From Lachnospiraceae bacterium (GTDB lineage Bacteria > Bacillota > Clostridia > Lachnospirales > Lachnospiraceae): DNA of 19,691 nt. Positions 1 to 7,515 of this stretch are shown one piece after another. The stretch lies in assembly GCA_009774345.1 (NCBI GenBank), contig VSNR01000076.1, positions 1-19,691 on the forward strand. The letters are read 5' to 3'. Under the pieces are notes generated by a model that ran no database searches, had not been told where the DNA came from, and worked only from the letters and a program-made list of their open reading frames with translations. The first letter of the stretch is position 1; each line of letters starts with the position of its first letter. The translations under genes were made by a program, and so were the position numbers.

Positions 1-2483
1 CTGTATGTATCGTTATATTTACGATTACATCTGTATATGTATCTGGAAAAAGTGATGGTGCAATCAATGAGATCGGGATGATCTATATGTCTGCAATCGC
101 AAAACAGATGCAGGAGAAATTCGATGCGGTCATAGATTCGCAGATTTTGGAGATGGAGGGAATCGTACTGCGTCATCCGCCAGAAGAAATGGAATATGGG
201 CAGGAGATGATCGACCAGCTCGTACTGAGTGCACAGGTGCGGGATTTTGTATATCTTGGACTTTACACGGACGATGGCGAGAGCGAAATGATTTACGGCA
301 GTGAAGTGGAGTACGAGAGCGAGGAGGTCTTCCAGAATGTATTGCAGGACAGCAGCCTGCGCGTGTTCTCCGGTCTCAGCTCAGAGGGCGAGAGAGTGAT
401 GTGTATGCTGATCAACGTCGAATATCCGATGAAAGGCGGTAAGACCAGCTCGGCGATGGTGGCGGCGATTCCGATGGAGTATCTTGAGAAGGTGCTTGCA
501 CTTGACGGGGAGAACTCGCTGATGTACTCCTATATCATCCGCAGGGACGGAACCTTTGTCGTTCGGACAAGGGAAAATTCCTTTTTTGAGAATATTAACG
601 AAACCTTTTGCGAGTACAATGGCAAGAGCGCCCAGCAGTATGCGCAGGAGCTTCAGGAGGCGGTCAGCAGCAAATCAGAGTATGCCACGATTGCCTGTAT
701 GGATGATGAGAGAAGATATCTGTTGTGCACGGATTTGCCCAATTCTGAGTGGTATCTGTTCTCACTGATGCCGTTTGGAACACTTGACCGGATTTTACAG
801 GATTTGAGTCTGAAGCGCCAGTCTGCGACACTGCTGATGTGTTTTATTATCATTGGCGGGATTGTCATCATTTTTATGATCTATTACAAGCTGTCCAGAC
901 AGCAGATGATGGAGCTTGAGAAAGCAAGGCAGGAAGCAATCAAGGCAAATAAGGCAAAGAGCGAATTTCTGTCAAGCATGAGCCATGATATCCGCACGCC
1001 GATGAACGGTATCGTAGGCATGACGGCGATTGCGATGGCGAATATAGACAATCAGGAGCGCGTGAAGGACTGTCTGGGCAAGATTACCCTGTCGAGCAGG
1101 CACTTGCTTGGACTGATTAACGATGTGCTGGATATGTCCAAGATTGAGAGCGGCAAGCTGACCTTGAATATGAATCAGGTATCGCTTCGGGAGATCATGG
1201 ACAGCATTGTGAACATCGTACAGCCGCAGGTCAAGGAGCGGCAGCAGCACTTTGATATTTTTATTCAGAAAATCCAGACGGAGGATGTGCATTGTGACAG
1301 CGTCCGTCTGAACCAGATTTTGATTAATCTCCTGTCCAACGCGATCAAGTTTACGCCGGAGGGCGGCAGAATCAATGTCTATCTTGAACAGGAGGATTCC
1401 CCGCTGGGAGCGCAGTATGTGAGATGCCATTTCCGCGTAAAGGACAACGGCATCGGTATGACGCAGGAATTTCAGGAGAAGATTTTTGATACCTTTACCA
1501 GAGAAGAGAAAGCGCAGATTGATAAAATCGAAGGGACAGGTCTTGGCATGGCGATCACAAAGGCGATTGTCGATACGATGAAGGGCAGCATAGAATTACA
1601 GAGTGCACCCGGCAAGGGAAGTGAGTTCCACATAACGCTTGATCTGGAAAAGGCAGATACCAAGGTGGAGGATATGAAGCTGCCGCCATGGCGGATGCTG
1701 GTGGTTGATAATAATAAAGACCTCTGCCAGAGTGCGGTCGAGTCCCTCAGAGAGATTGGCATTGAGGCGCAGTGGGCAGTGGATGGGGAAACTGCTGTAG
1801 CGATGGCGAAAAAATGCCATGAGGAGGACAATGGCTTTGAGATTGTGCTCTTAGACTGGAAGATGCCGGGGATGGATGGTCTGCACACCGCGCGCGAGAT
1901 GCGCAAGCATCTGGGCGAGAATGTCCCGATTCTGATCATTTCAGCGTATGACTGGAGTGAGATCGAGGAGGAGGCAAAGGAAGCGGGCGTACAGGGCTTT
2001 ATTTCAAAACCGCTGTTTAAGTCCAATCTCTATCTGGGACTCAGCCGTTATATGCTGGATGCGCCAGAGGAGGAGACGAGGAAAGAGACTGTTTCGCACA
2101 GAAGTTTCCACGGAAAGCGTATTTTGCTTGCGGAGGACAATGATCTGAACTGGGAGATTGCAGAGGACTTGTTATCGGAGGCTGGTTTTCAGTTAGAGCG
2201 TGCGGAAAATGGCCAGATCTGTGTGGAGAAATTTGAGCAGTCTGAGCTTGGCTGCTATGATGTGGTGCTGATGGATATACGGATGCCCGTGATGAATGGG
2301 TATGATGCGGCGAAGGCAATTCGCGCACTGCCAAGAAAGGATGCGAATCTGCCGATTATTGCCATGACAGCAGACGCTTTTTCAGATGACATACAGCGCT
2401 GTCTTGATTGCGGCATGAATGAACATGTGGCAAAGCCGATTGATGTGGACCGCCTGACCCAGTTACTTAAAAAATATTTATAG
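1..2483 (+). CDS. Hybrid sensor histidine kinase with two receiver domains (5' end outside window)
   Basis: Membrane sensor kinase that should autophosphorylate on histidine and pass phosphate to its own receivers. The frame is open from base 3, upstream of the first ATG at 78, and those extra codons encode a hydrophobic segment, so the true start lies outside the window. Counting from the ATG at 78: extracellular Cache-like sensor about 5-240, second membrane segment about 250-271, short coiled linker, HisKA with H303 in SHDIRTPMNG, then HATPase with N-box LLSNAIKF (about 418-425), DNGIG (456-460) and GTGLGM (486-491). Receiver 1 spans about 538-660 with phospho-acceptor D593 and K644. Receiver 2 spans about 680-800 with acidic pair E686/D687, D733, T764 and K786. 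Receiver 1 has D544-N545 where an acidic pair is usual, so its Mg binding may be weakened. No HPt domain is present, so a separate phosphotransfer partner is likely. Ligand unknown. Confidence 0.93.
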   Translation, partial: VCIVIFTITSVYVSGKSDGAINEIGMIYMSAIAKQMQEKFDAVIDSQILEMEGIVLRHPPEEMEYGQEMIDQLVLSAQVRDFVYLGLYTDDGESEMIYGSEVEYESEEVFQNVLQDSSLRVFSGLSSEGERVMCMLINVEYPMKGGKTSSAMVAAIPMEYLEKVLALDGENSLMYSYIIRRDGTFVVRTRENSFFENINETFCEYNGKSAQQYAQELQEAVSSKSEYATIACMDDERRYLLCTDLPNSEWYLFSLMPFGTLDRILQDLSLKRQSATLLMCFIIIGGIVIIFMIYYKLSRQQMMELEKARQEAIKANKAKSEFLSSMSHDIRTPMNGIVGMTAIAMANIDNQERVKDCLGKITLSSRHLLGLINDVLDMSKIESGKLTLNMNQVSLREIMDSIVNIVQPQVKERQQHFDIFIQKIQTEDVHCDSVRLNQILINLLSNAIKFTPEGGRINVYLEQEDSPLGAQYVRCHFRVKDNGIGMTQEFQEKIFDTFTREEKAQIDKIEGTGLGMAITKAIVDTMKGSIELQSAPGKGSEFHITLDLEKADTKVEDMKLPPWRMLVVDNNKDLCQSAVESLREIGIEAQWAVDGETAVAMAKKCHEEDNGFEIVLLDWKMPGMDGLHTAREMRKHLGENVPILIISAYDWSEIEEEAKEAGVQGFISKPLFKSNLYLGLSRYMLDAPEEETRKETVSHRSFHGKRILLAEDNDLNWEIAEDLLSEAGFQLERAENGQICVEKFEQSELGCYDVVLMDIRMPVMNGYDAAKAIRALPRKDANLPIIAMTADAFSDDIQRCLDCGMNEHVAKPIDVDRLTQLLKKYL

Positions 2484-2493
2484 AATATTCTGC

Positions 2494-2521
2494 AAAACTG
2501 CCTTTTCGTCAGGCAGTTTTT
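2494..2521 (+). terminator. Rho-independent terminator after the hybrid kinase
   Basis: A perfect 9-bp stem, AAAACTGCC at 2494-2502 and GGCAGTTTT at 2512-2520, closes a 9-nt loop and runs into a T tract. It starts 10 bases after the kinase stop codon. The A-rich 5' arm means it could also work weakly on the other strand, but no minus-strand gene ends here. Confidence 0.85.
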
Positions 2522-2643
2522 GTATTTGACTGATTTTGACGGGACAGTGCATAGATGCAGGACAGAATGGATAAGCTAAAACATAAGGCGGTATGTAGAA
2601 GGCCGTTGAGGATGAGTGTTATTAAAGAAGGAGGAATAGTACT

Positions 2644-3207
2644 ATGTCATTAATCAATCGGGAAATTGTGGATTTTAAAGTTCAGGCATTCGTGAATAAC
2701 GAGTTTAAGGAGGTCACGAAAAAGGATGTACTTGGCAAGTGGAGTGTGTTCTTTTTCTATCCTGCAGATTTTACCTTTGTCTGTCCCACAGAGCTTGAAG
2801 ACCTTGCCAATAAGTATGAGGAGTTTAAGAAAATCGGCTGTGAGATCTACAGTGTGTCCTGCGATACCCATTTTGTACACAAGGCATGGCATGATGTGTC
2901 CAAGACGATTCAGAAGATACAGTATCCGATGCTCGCAGACCCGACAGCTGTCCTTGCAAGAGGGTTTGACGTGCTGATCGAGGCGGACGGACTTGCCGAG
3001 AGAGGTAGCTTTATCGTCAATCCGCAGGGAAAGATTGTGGCTTATGAGGTGATTGCAGGCAATGTAGGGCGTAATGCAGAGGAGCTTTTCCGCCGCGTAC
3101 AGGCTTCTCAGTTTGTCGCAGAACACGGCGATCAGGTATGTCCTGCAAAGTGGCAGCCGGGCGCAGAGACGCTCAAGCCAAGCCTTGACTTAGTGGGATT
3201 GCTGTAG
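2644..3207 (+). CDS. ahpC: Alkyl hydroperoxide reductase subunit C (2-Cys peroxiredoxin)
   Basis: Cytosolic peroxiredoxin that reduces hydrogen peroxide and organic hydroperoxides. At 187 aa it has the normal AhpC length. The peroxidatic cysteine is C47 in DFTFVCPTE, with P40 and T44 of the PxxxT/SxxC active site and R120 completing it. The resolving cysteine is C166 in DQVCPAKW, which marks a typical 2-Cys AhpC/Prx1 enzyme. The start is fixed by a strong ribosome site, GAAGGAGG at 2627-2634, 9 bases before the ATG. The next gene begins 8 bases after the stop and encodes the expected flavoprotein reductase, so the two form an operon. No PerR-type box and no convincing promoter was recognised in the upstream gap at 2522-2626. 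Confidence 0.97.
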   Translation: MSLINREIVDFKVQAFVNNEFKEVTKKDVLGKWSVFFFYPADFTFVCPTELEDLANKYEEFKKIGCEIYSVSCDTHFVHKAWHDVSKTIQKIQYPMLADPTAVLARGFDVLIEADGLAERGSFIVNPQGKIVAYEVIAGNVGRNAEELFRRVQASQFVAEHGDQVCPAKWQPGAETLKPSLDLVGLL

Positions 3208-3215
3208 GTGAGCCG

Positions 3216-4865
3216 ATGGAAGCACATGACAGATTATATGATGTGATCATTGTGGGGGCAGGACCTGCGGGCTTGTCAGCGGCAATCTATGCGGCGAGAG
3301 CTAAATACAAGGTGCTTGTGCTCGAGAAAAGCAAAATAGGCGGGCAGATTACCATCACTTCAGAGATTGTCAACTATCCCGGTGTGGAGATGGCGGGCGG
3401 CAAAGAACTGACAGAGCATATGCGCGTGCAGGCAGAGCGTTTTGGCGCAGCGTTTGTGATGGCGGAGGTGCTTGACATGGAGCTTGAGCAGGATGTGAAG
3501 CGTCTGCACACGACCAAGGGGGACTATGAGGCGCTGGGGGTCATCCTTGCGCCGGGTGCAAATCCCCGGAAGCTGGGATTTCAGGGAGAGAAAGAATTTC
3601 AGGGCAGGGGCGTGGCATACTGCGCCACCTGTGACGGCGAGTTTTTTACCGGGAAGGATGTATTTGTCATCGGCGGCGGCTTTGCGGCAGTGGAGGAGGG
3701 AATGTTTCTCACCAAATATGCCAGAAAAGTCACACTGATTGTGCGCGAGCCGGACTATACCTGCGCCAAAACCGTGTCCGATCAGCTAAAGAACTTCGCC
3801 ACGATCGAGACGGTCTTTGAGACGGAGCTGGTGGAGGCTGGCGGAGAGCAGGCACTGTCCTATGCGGTATTCCAAAATAACGCGGATGGAAAACAGTGGC
3901 GTTATGATGCGCCGCAGGGAGAAACGTTTGGGATTTTTGTCTTTGCGGGATATGTGCCCAATACAAAGTGGATTGCGGACTGCGTGGCGCGCAGCGAACA
4001 GGGATATCTGATTACGGATATAGACCAGCAGACAAATGTGTCCGGCGTCTTTGCGGCGGGTGATGTGTGTGTCAAAAATCTCAGACAGGTTGTGACAGCA
4101 GTGTCAGACGGCGCGGTTGCGGCGACTTCTCTCGAACGTGTGGTCTCAGAACTTCACACAAAACTTGGCATTCCTGACTTGTATGTGGCACCAGAGGTGC
4201 ACAAGCCGCAGGATTCACGGGACGAGAAAGCCTATTTTACCAAAGGTGAAGGATTTATCAGCAGTGAGATTCGACAGCAGCTTACGGGTGTTTTTGCAAA
4301 GTTTGCTTCGGTGGTGACGGTGCGTGCATGGCTTGATGAGAGTGCGTTTTCTGGCGAGATCAGAGGATTTCTGAATGAGCTTGCCAGCATCACGGACAAG
4401 GTTGTCTGGACAGAGCAAGCCGCCTCCGACGAGGAATCATCCGTTCCGGCGGCGCTGCCTGCAATGGAGCTCATGGACCATACTGGCAGGAGCAGTGGCA
4501 TTTATTTTCACGGTGTGCCGGGAGGGCATGAGTTCAATTCCTTTGTGATTGCATTGTACAATGTGGCAGGCCCGGGTCAGGAGCTTGATCGTGACACAGA
4601 GGCAAGGATTCAGGCAGTCTCAAAGGAGACAAACATCAAGATACTGGTATCACTCACCTGTACGATGTGCCCGGAGTCTGTGATGGCGGCGCAGCGGATT
4701 GCAGCAGCGTCAAAACATGTCACTGCGGAGATGTTTGACTTGCCGCACTATCCAGAATTAAAGGAAAAGTACAATGTGATGAGTGTTCCGTGTATGGTGA
4801 TTAACGATGAAAAAGTGGTATTTGGCAAGAAGAATGTAGAGGAGCTTTTGGCACTGATTTCCTGA
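3216..4865 (+). CDS. AhpF-like NADPH/NADH flavoprotein reductase with C-terminal thioredoxin-like module
   Basis: Predicted electron donor for the adjacent AhpC: NAD(P)H to FAD to an internal CxxC, then to a thioredoxin-fold CxxC and the peroxiredoxin. Residues 1-310 are thioredoxin-reductase-like: FAD motif GAGPAG 14-19, redox pair C136-A-T-C139, nucleotide-binding GGGFAA 153-158, and a second FAD motif near VFAAGDV 278-284. Residues about 345-549 resemble the N-terminal domain of classical AhpF, with a CTMC pair at 482-485 and a cis-proline-like VPC at 524-526. The module order is therefore reversed compared with enteric AhpF. The 549-aa length, architecture and position after ahpC match my memory of TIGR03143 (AhpF homolog). 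NADH or NADPH preference cannot be read with confidence. Start 3216 lies 8 bases after the ahpC stop. Confidence 0.92.
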   Translation: MEAHDRLYDVIIVGAGPAGLSAAIYAARAKYKVLVLEKSKIGGQITITSEIVNYPGVEMAGGKELTEHMRVQAERFGAAFVMAEVLDMELEQDVKRLHTTKGDYEALGVILAPGANPRKLGFQGEKEFQGRGVAYCATCDGEFFTGKDVFVIGGGFAAVEEGMFLTKYARKVTLIVREPDYTCAKTVSDQLKNFATIETVFETELVEAGGEQALSYAVFQNNADGKQWRYDAPQGETFGIFVFAGYVPNTKWIADCVARSEQGYLITDIDQQTNVSGVFAAGDVCVKNLRQVVTAVSDGAVAATSLERVVSELHTKLGIPDLYVAPEVHKPQDSRDEKAYFTKGEGFISSEIRQQLTGVFAKFASVVTVRAWLDESAFSGEIRGFLNELASITDKVVWTEQAASDEESSVPAALPAMELMDHTGRSSGIYFHGVPGGHEFNSFVIALYNVAGPGQELDRDTEARIQAVSKETNIKILVSLTCTMCPESVMAAQRIAAASKHVTAEMFDLPHYPELKEKYNVMSVPCMVINDEKVVFGKKNVEELLALIS

Positions 4866-4881
4866 GAGGGCAGTTGCTTGT

Positions 4882-4924
4882 GAAGAGGTGACGGGAATTA
4901 ATTTGCGTTGCCTCTTCTTTTTTT
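4882..4924 (+). terminator. Terminator of the ahpC operon
   Basis: The arms at 4882-4893 and 4906-4917 form a 12-bp stem with two adjacent G-T wobbles. A run of Ts at 4918-4924 follows. It lies 17 bases after the reductase stop and insulates the peroxide genes from the metal operon. Confidence 0.85.
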
Positions 4925-4935
4925 CTAAAAAAGGA

Positions 4936-4964
4936 TTGACAAACAAATGAATATATGATTAAAT
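4936..4964 (+). promoter_or_regulatory. Sigma-A-type promoter of the arsR-family operon
   Basis: A perfect -35 hexamer TTGACA lies at 4936-4941. A 17-base spacer leads to TTAAAT at 4959-4964 as the -10. Transcription would begin near 4971, about 20 bases before the ribosome site. The -10 falls inside the inverted repeat described separately, as expected for steric repression. Confidence 0.65.
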
Positions 4965-4973
4965 GTTCATATA
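4952..4973. promoter_or_regulatory. Probable ArsR/SmtB-family operator
   Basis: TATATGATTA, AA, then TGTTCATATA forms a 10-2-10 imperfect inverted repeat in which 8 of 10 positions pair. Its inner geometry, TGA-N8-TCA with one half reading TGTTCA, fits the known ArsR/SmtB operator style (TGAACA-type halves two bases apart). It covers the -10 and the likely start site of the operon encoding an ArsR-family repressor, so autoregulation is the natural reading. The binding itself is inferred. Confidence 0.6.
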
Positions 4974-4990
4974 AGAAAATAATCATAAAA

Positions 4991-4998
4991 AGGAGGTG
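4991..4998 (+). promoter_or_regulatory. Ribosome binding site that selects a GTG start
   Basis: AGGAGGTG lies 5 bases before GTG 5004. The alternative in-frame ATG at 5013 is 14 bases away, too far, so the GTG is the better start. Confidence 0.75.
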
Positions 4999-5003
4999 AC
5001 TGC

Positions 5004-5285
5004 GTGGAGGCGATGGAAGAGCTGGCAGCAGTATTTAAAATATTTGGGGATTACACCCGGCTGACGATTCTTTCGCTGCTGATGGACCATGAGGAGCTGT
5101 GTGTGGGAGAGATCGCAGAGCGGCTCAATATGACACAATCAGGAGTGAGCCACCAGCTTGCCTTATTAAAACAGAGCAAACTGGTCAGGACAAAGCGCGA
5201 CGGCAAAAGTATCTATTATTCAATTGCTGACGAGCATGTTTCTGCCATTATCCGTATTGGCATGGAGCATGTGCTGGAAGAGTAG
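5004..5285 (+). CDS. ArsR/SmtB-family metal-responsive transcriptional repressor
   Basis: A 93-aa winged-helix DNA-binding protein of typical ArsR/SmtB size. The N-terminal helices contain FKIFGDYTRLTIL. The recognition helix-turn-helix is around LNMTQSGVSHQLALLKQSKL, and the beta wing is around RTKRDGKSIYYSI. The only cysteine, C32 in EELCVGE, sits in the helix that carries the alpha-3 metal site ELCVCDL in ArsR/CadC proteins, but the second cysteine of that pair is replaced. The C-terminal helix has D72, H74 and H84 (DEHVSAI..GMEHVLEE), compatible with an alpha-5 Zn-type site as in CzrA/SmtB. Zn, Cd or Pb sensing is therefore more likely than arsenite. It heads an operon with a metallochaperone and a P1B ATPase and probably represses it through the operator at 4952-4973. 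Start is GTG. Confidence 0.92.
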   Translation: MEAMEELAAVFKIFGDYTRLTILSLLMDHEELCVGEIAERLNMTQSGVSHQLALLKQSKLVRTKRDGKSIYYSIADEHVSAIIRIGMEHVLEE

Positions 5286-5318
5286 GAAATTTATTGTAAG
5301 AAAAAGGAGAATTTAAAG

Positions 5319-5540
5319 ATGAAGAAAACATACAAAATTGAGGTGGACTGTGCAGCATGTGCAGCAAAGATGGAGGAAGCGGCAAAAAAGACGGCAGGCG
5401 TCAAGGATGCGACCGTGGCATTTATGCCGCAGAAAATGAAGGTGGAATTTGAGGAGGGCGCCGATGTGGAAAACGTCATGGTGAACGTGTTAAAAAACTG
5501 CAAGAAGGTGGAGTCAGACTGCGAAATCTTTTTGTCATAA
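5319..5540 (+). CDS. Free-standing heavy-metal-associated (HMA) domain protein
   Basis: A 73-aa ferredoxin-like HMA domain with the metal-binding motif DCAAC (C11 and C14) in the first loop and the usual beta-alpha-beta-beta-alpha-beta pattern. The motif has D before the first cysteine, like the N-terminal domains of Zn/Cd/Pb ATPases rather than the MxCxxC of copper chaperones. Two further cysteines, C56 and C68, occur near the C-terminus. The ATPase encoded 27 bases downstream lacks its own N-terminal HMA domain, so this protein probably supplies that function in trans, delivering or sensing metal in the cytosol. An AAGGAG ribosome site lies upstream of ATG 5319. Confidence 0.9.
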   Translation: MKKTYKIEVDCAACAAKMEEAAKKTAGVKDATVAFMPQKMKVEFEEGADVENVMVNVLKNCKKVESDCEIFLS

Positions 5541-5567
5541 AGGCAGGAAAAAGGGATGTGAATTAGA

Positions 5568-7442
5568 ATGACCAAAAAACAACAAAAGGTATTGATAAGA
5601 ATTATCCTGTCAGCAGCACTGACCGCTGTGTTTTGCCTGATTCGGGTGGAGAATCCGTATCTGAGGTGCGCGCTGTTTCTGGTTCCGTATCTGATTATAG
5701 GCTATGATATTCTCAGGAAAGCAGTGCTTGGCATCTTTAACGGACAGGTGTTTGATGAAAATTTCCTGATGGCGCTTGCCACGGTCGGCGCCATTCTTCT
5801 TGGAGAATATCTCGAGGGGACAGCCGTCATGCTTTTTTACCAGATTGGCGAACTGTTTCAGAGTTATGCTGTCGGCAAAAGCCGCAGAAACATCTCAGAG
5901 CTTATGGATATCCGGCCGGATTATGCAAATGTAGAGCAGGATGGACAGCTTGAGCAGGTGGACCCGGACGATGTGGAGATCGGAACGGTCATTGTCGTGC
6001 AGCCGGGAGAAAAGATTCCAATTGACGGCGTGATTGTGAGCGGAAGCTCCACATTAAACACCAGCGCACTCACAGGGGAGAGCCTTCCAAGAGAGGTTCG
6101 TGAGAACGATGCGGTGATCAGCGGATGCGTGAACCTCTCAGGACTGCTCCGCATCGAGACCACCAAGGAGTTTGGGGAGTCCACAGTGTCAAAAATACTG
6201 GATTTAGTAGAAAATTCCAGCATGAAAAAATCCAAATCCGAGAATTTTATCACCCGGTTTGCAAAGTATTATACGCCCGCAGTGTGCATTGGTGCACTCG
6301 CGCTCGCCGTCCTGCCGCCGCTGGTGAATCTGATGCTTGGCAATCCGGCAGAGTGGTCCCAGTGGGTGATTCGTGCGCTCACGACACTGGTTATCAGCTG
6401 CCCGTGTGCACTGGTGATCTCTATTCCGCTCAGTTTTTTTGGCGGAATTGGCGGCGCATCTTCCAAGGGGGTGCTGGTGAAAGGTTCAAATTATCTTGAG
6501 GCGCTCGCAGAGACAAAGTATGTGGTGTGCGACAAGACAGGGACCTTGACAAAAGGGGTCTTTGAGGTGACGCATGTGGCGCCGGCGCCGGGGTTTACCG
6601 AGGAAGAGCTTCTTGAGATGGCGGCACATGTGGAGAGCTATTCCAATCATCCGATCAGCAGGAGTTTGAAGGAAGCCTACGGAAATAGCACAGGAAAGCA
6701 GGTGGAGCCTTCCAGAGTGGCCGAAGTGGAGGAAATCAGCGGTCATGGCGTGTCCGCAGTGATCGGCGGGAAAAAGATCGCGGCAGGCAATGTCAAACTG
6801 ATGAAACAGATGAATATCGCGTATGCCGTTCCACAAAAGACAGGAACAGAAGTTCATGTGGCAGCCGATGGAACCTATGCAGGCTATATCCTGATCTCAG
6901 ACCGCATGAAACCAAATGCGAAGGAGGCAGTCGCAGATCTGAAAGCGGCGGGCGTGAAGCAGGTGGTTATGCTGACAGGCGATGCCCGCAATGTCGCGGA
7001 GGCAGCTGCACAGGAGCTTGGCGTGGATGTCGTAAAGAGTGAGCTGCTGCCGTCAGACAAGGTTGCGGAAGTGGAAAAACTGCTGGCGGCGAAGACAGAC
7101 AAGGAGCGCCTCGCCTTTGTGGGGGATGGCATCAATGACGCGCCGGTGCTCTCGAGGGCAGATCTTGGCATTGCAATGGGCGCGCTTGGCTCCGATGCGG
7201 CGATCGAGGCAGCGGATATCGTGCTGATGGATGACGATCCTGTCAAAATAGCGACGGCAATCCATATTTCCAGAAAGACCCTCAGGATTGTGCACCAGAA
7301 TATCGTGTTTGCGCTGGCTGTCAAGTTTGCTTGTCTTGGCCTTGGCGCTGTTGGATTTGTCAATATGTGGTGGGCAATCTTTGCAGATGTGGGTGTAATG
7401 ATTTTGGCGGTGTTAAATGCCACAAGGACATTAAAATCTTAA
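5568..7442 (+). CDS. cadA: P1B-type Zn2+/Cd2+/Pb2+-exporting ATPase
   Basis: Membrane heavy-metal efflux pump, 624 aa. Visible motifs: actuator TGES 169-172, transmembrane CPC 278-280, phosphorylation site D322 in DKTGT, HP 361-362 in the nucleotide domain, and hinge GDGIND 519-524. The helix after the hinge carries K586 (VKFACLG) and the last helix D607 (FADVGVM). With CPC these residues define the P1B-2 group (CadA/ZntA type) and argue against copper. The usual N-terminal HMA domain is absent: the protein opens directly with membrane helices, and the HMA function is encoded by the preceding gene. It is co-transcribed with the ArsR-type repressor and HMA protein. No hairpin terminator was seen after the stop. 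The symbol is by class; CadA and ZntA names are both used. Confidence 0.95.
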   Translation: MTKKQQKVLIRIILSAALTAVFCLIRVENPYLRCALFLVPYLIIGYDILRKAVLGIFNGQVFDENFLMALATVGAILLGEYLEGTAVMLFYQIGELFQSYAVGKSRRNISELMDIRPDYANVEQDGQLEQVDPDDVEIGTVIVVQPGEKIPIDGVIVSGSSTLNTSALTGESLPREVRENDAVISGCVNLSGLLRIETTKEFGESTVSKILDLVENSSMKKSKSENFITRFAKYYTPAVCIGALALAVLPPLVNLMLGNPAEWSQWVIRALTTLVISCPCALVISIPLSFFGGIGGASSKGVLVKGSNYLEALAETKYVVCDKTGTLTKGVFEVTHVAPAPGFTEEELLEMAAHVESYSNHPISRSLKEAYGNSTGKQVEPSRVAEVEEISGHGVSAVIGGKKIAAGNVKLMKQMNIAYAVPQKTGTEVHVAADGTYAGYILISDRMKPNAKEAVADLKAAGVKQVVMLTGDARNVAEAAAQELGVDVVKSELLPSDKVAEVEKLLAAKTDKERLAFVGDGINDAPVLSRADLGIAMGALGSDAAIEAADIVLMDDDPVKIATAIHISRKTLRIVHQNIVFALAVKFACLGLGAVGFVNMWWAIFADVGVMILAVLNATRTLKS

Positions 7443-7451
7443 AAAATACTG

Positions 7452-7481
7452 TTGCACAAACTGCTCTGGTAATAGTAAAAT
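7452..7481 (+). promoter_or_regulatory. Possible promoter of the DUF6273/LytTR/GHKL cluster
   Basis: TTGCAC at 7452-7457, an 18-base spacer and TAAAAT at 7476-7481 lie 34 bases before ATG 7516, in an AT-rich gap after the ATPase. The -35 is poor. Read-through from the metal operon is also possible, because no terminator was seen between them. Confidence 0.4.
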
Positions 7482-7515
7482 ATTCATTAGAATATTTAAA
7501 AACTGAGGGTTTGAA

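Noticed and set aside
972..1430. Minus-strand open frame of 152 codons inside the hybrid kinase
   Set aside because: It lies wholly antisense to a conserved kinase core, has no recognisable domain, and is a typical shadow frame.
2522..2626. Promoter or PerR box for ahpC
   Set aside because: TTGACT at 2526 and TTGACG at 2536 exist, but no -10 at a suitable distance and no palindromic PerR-type site was found.
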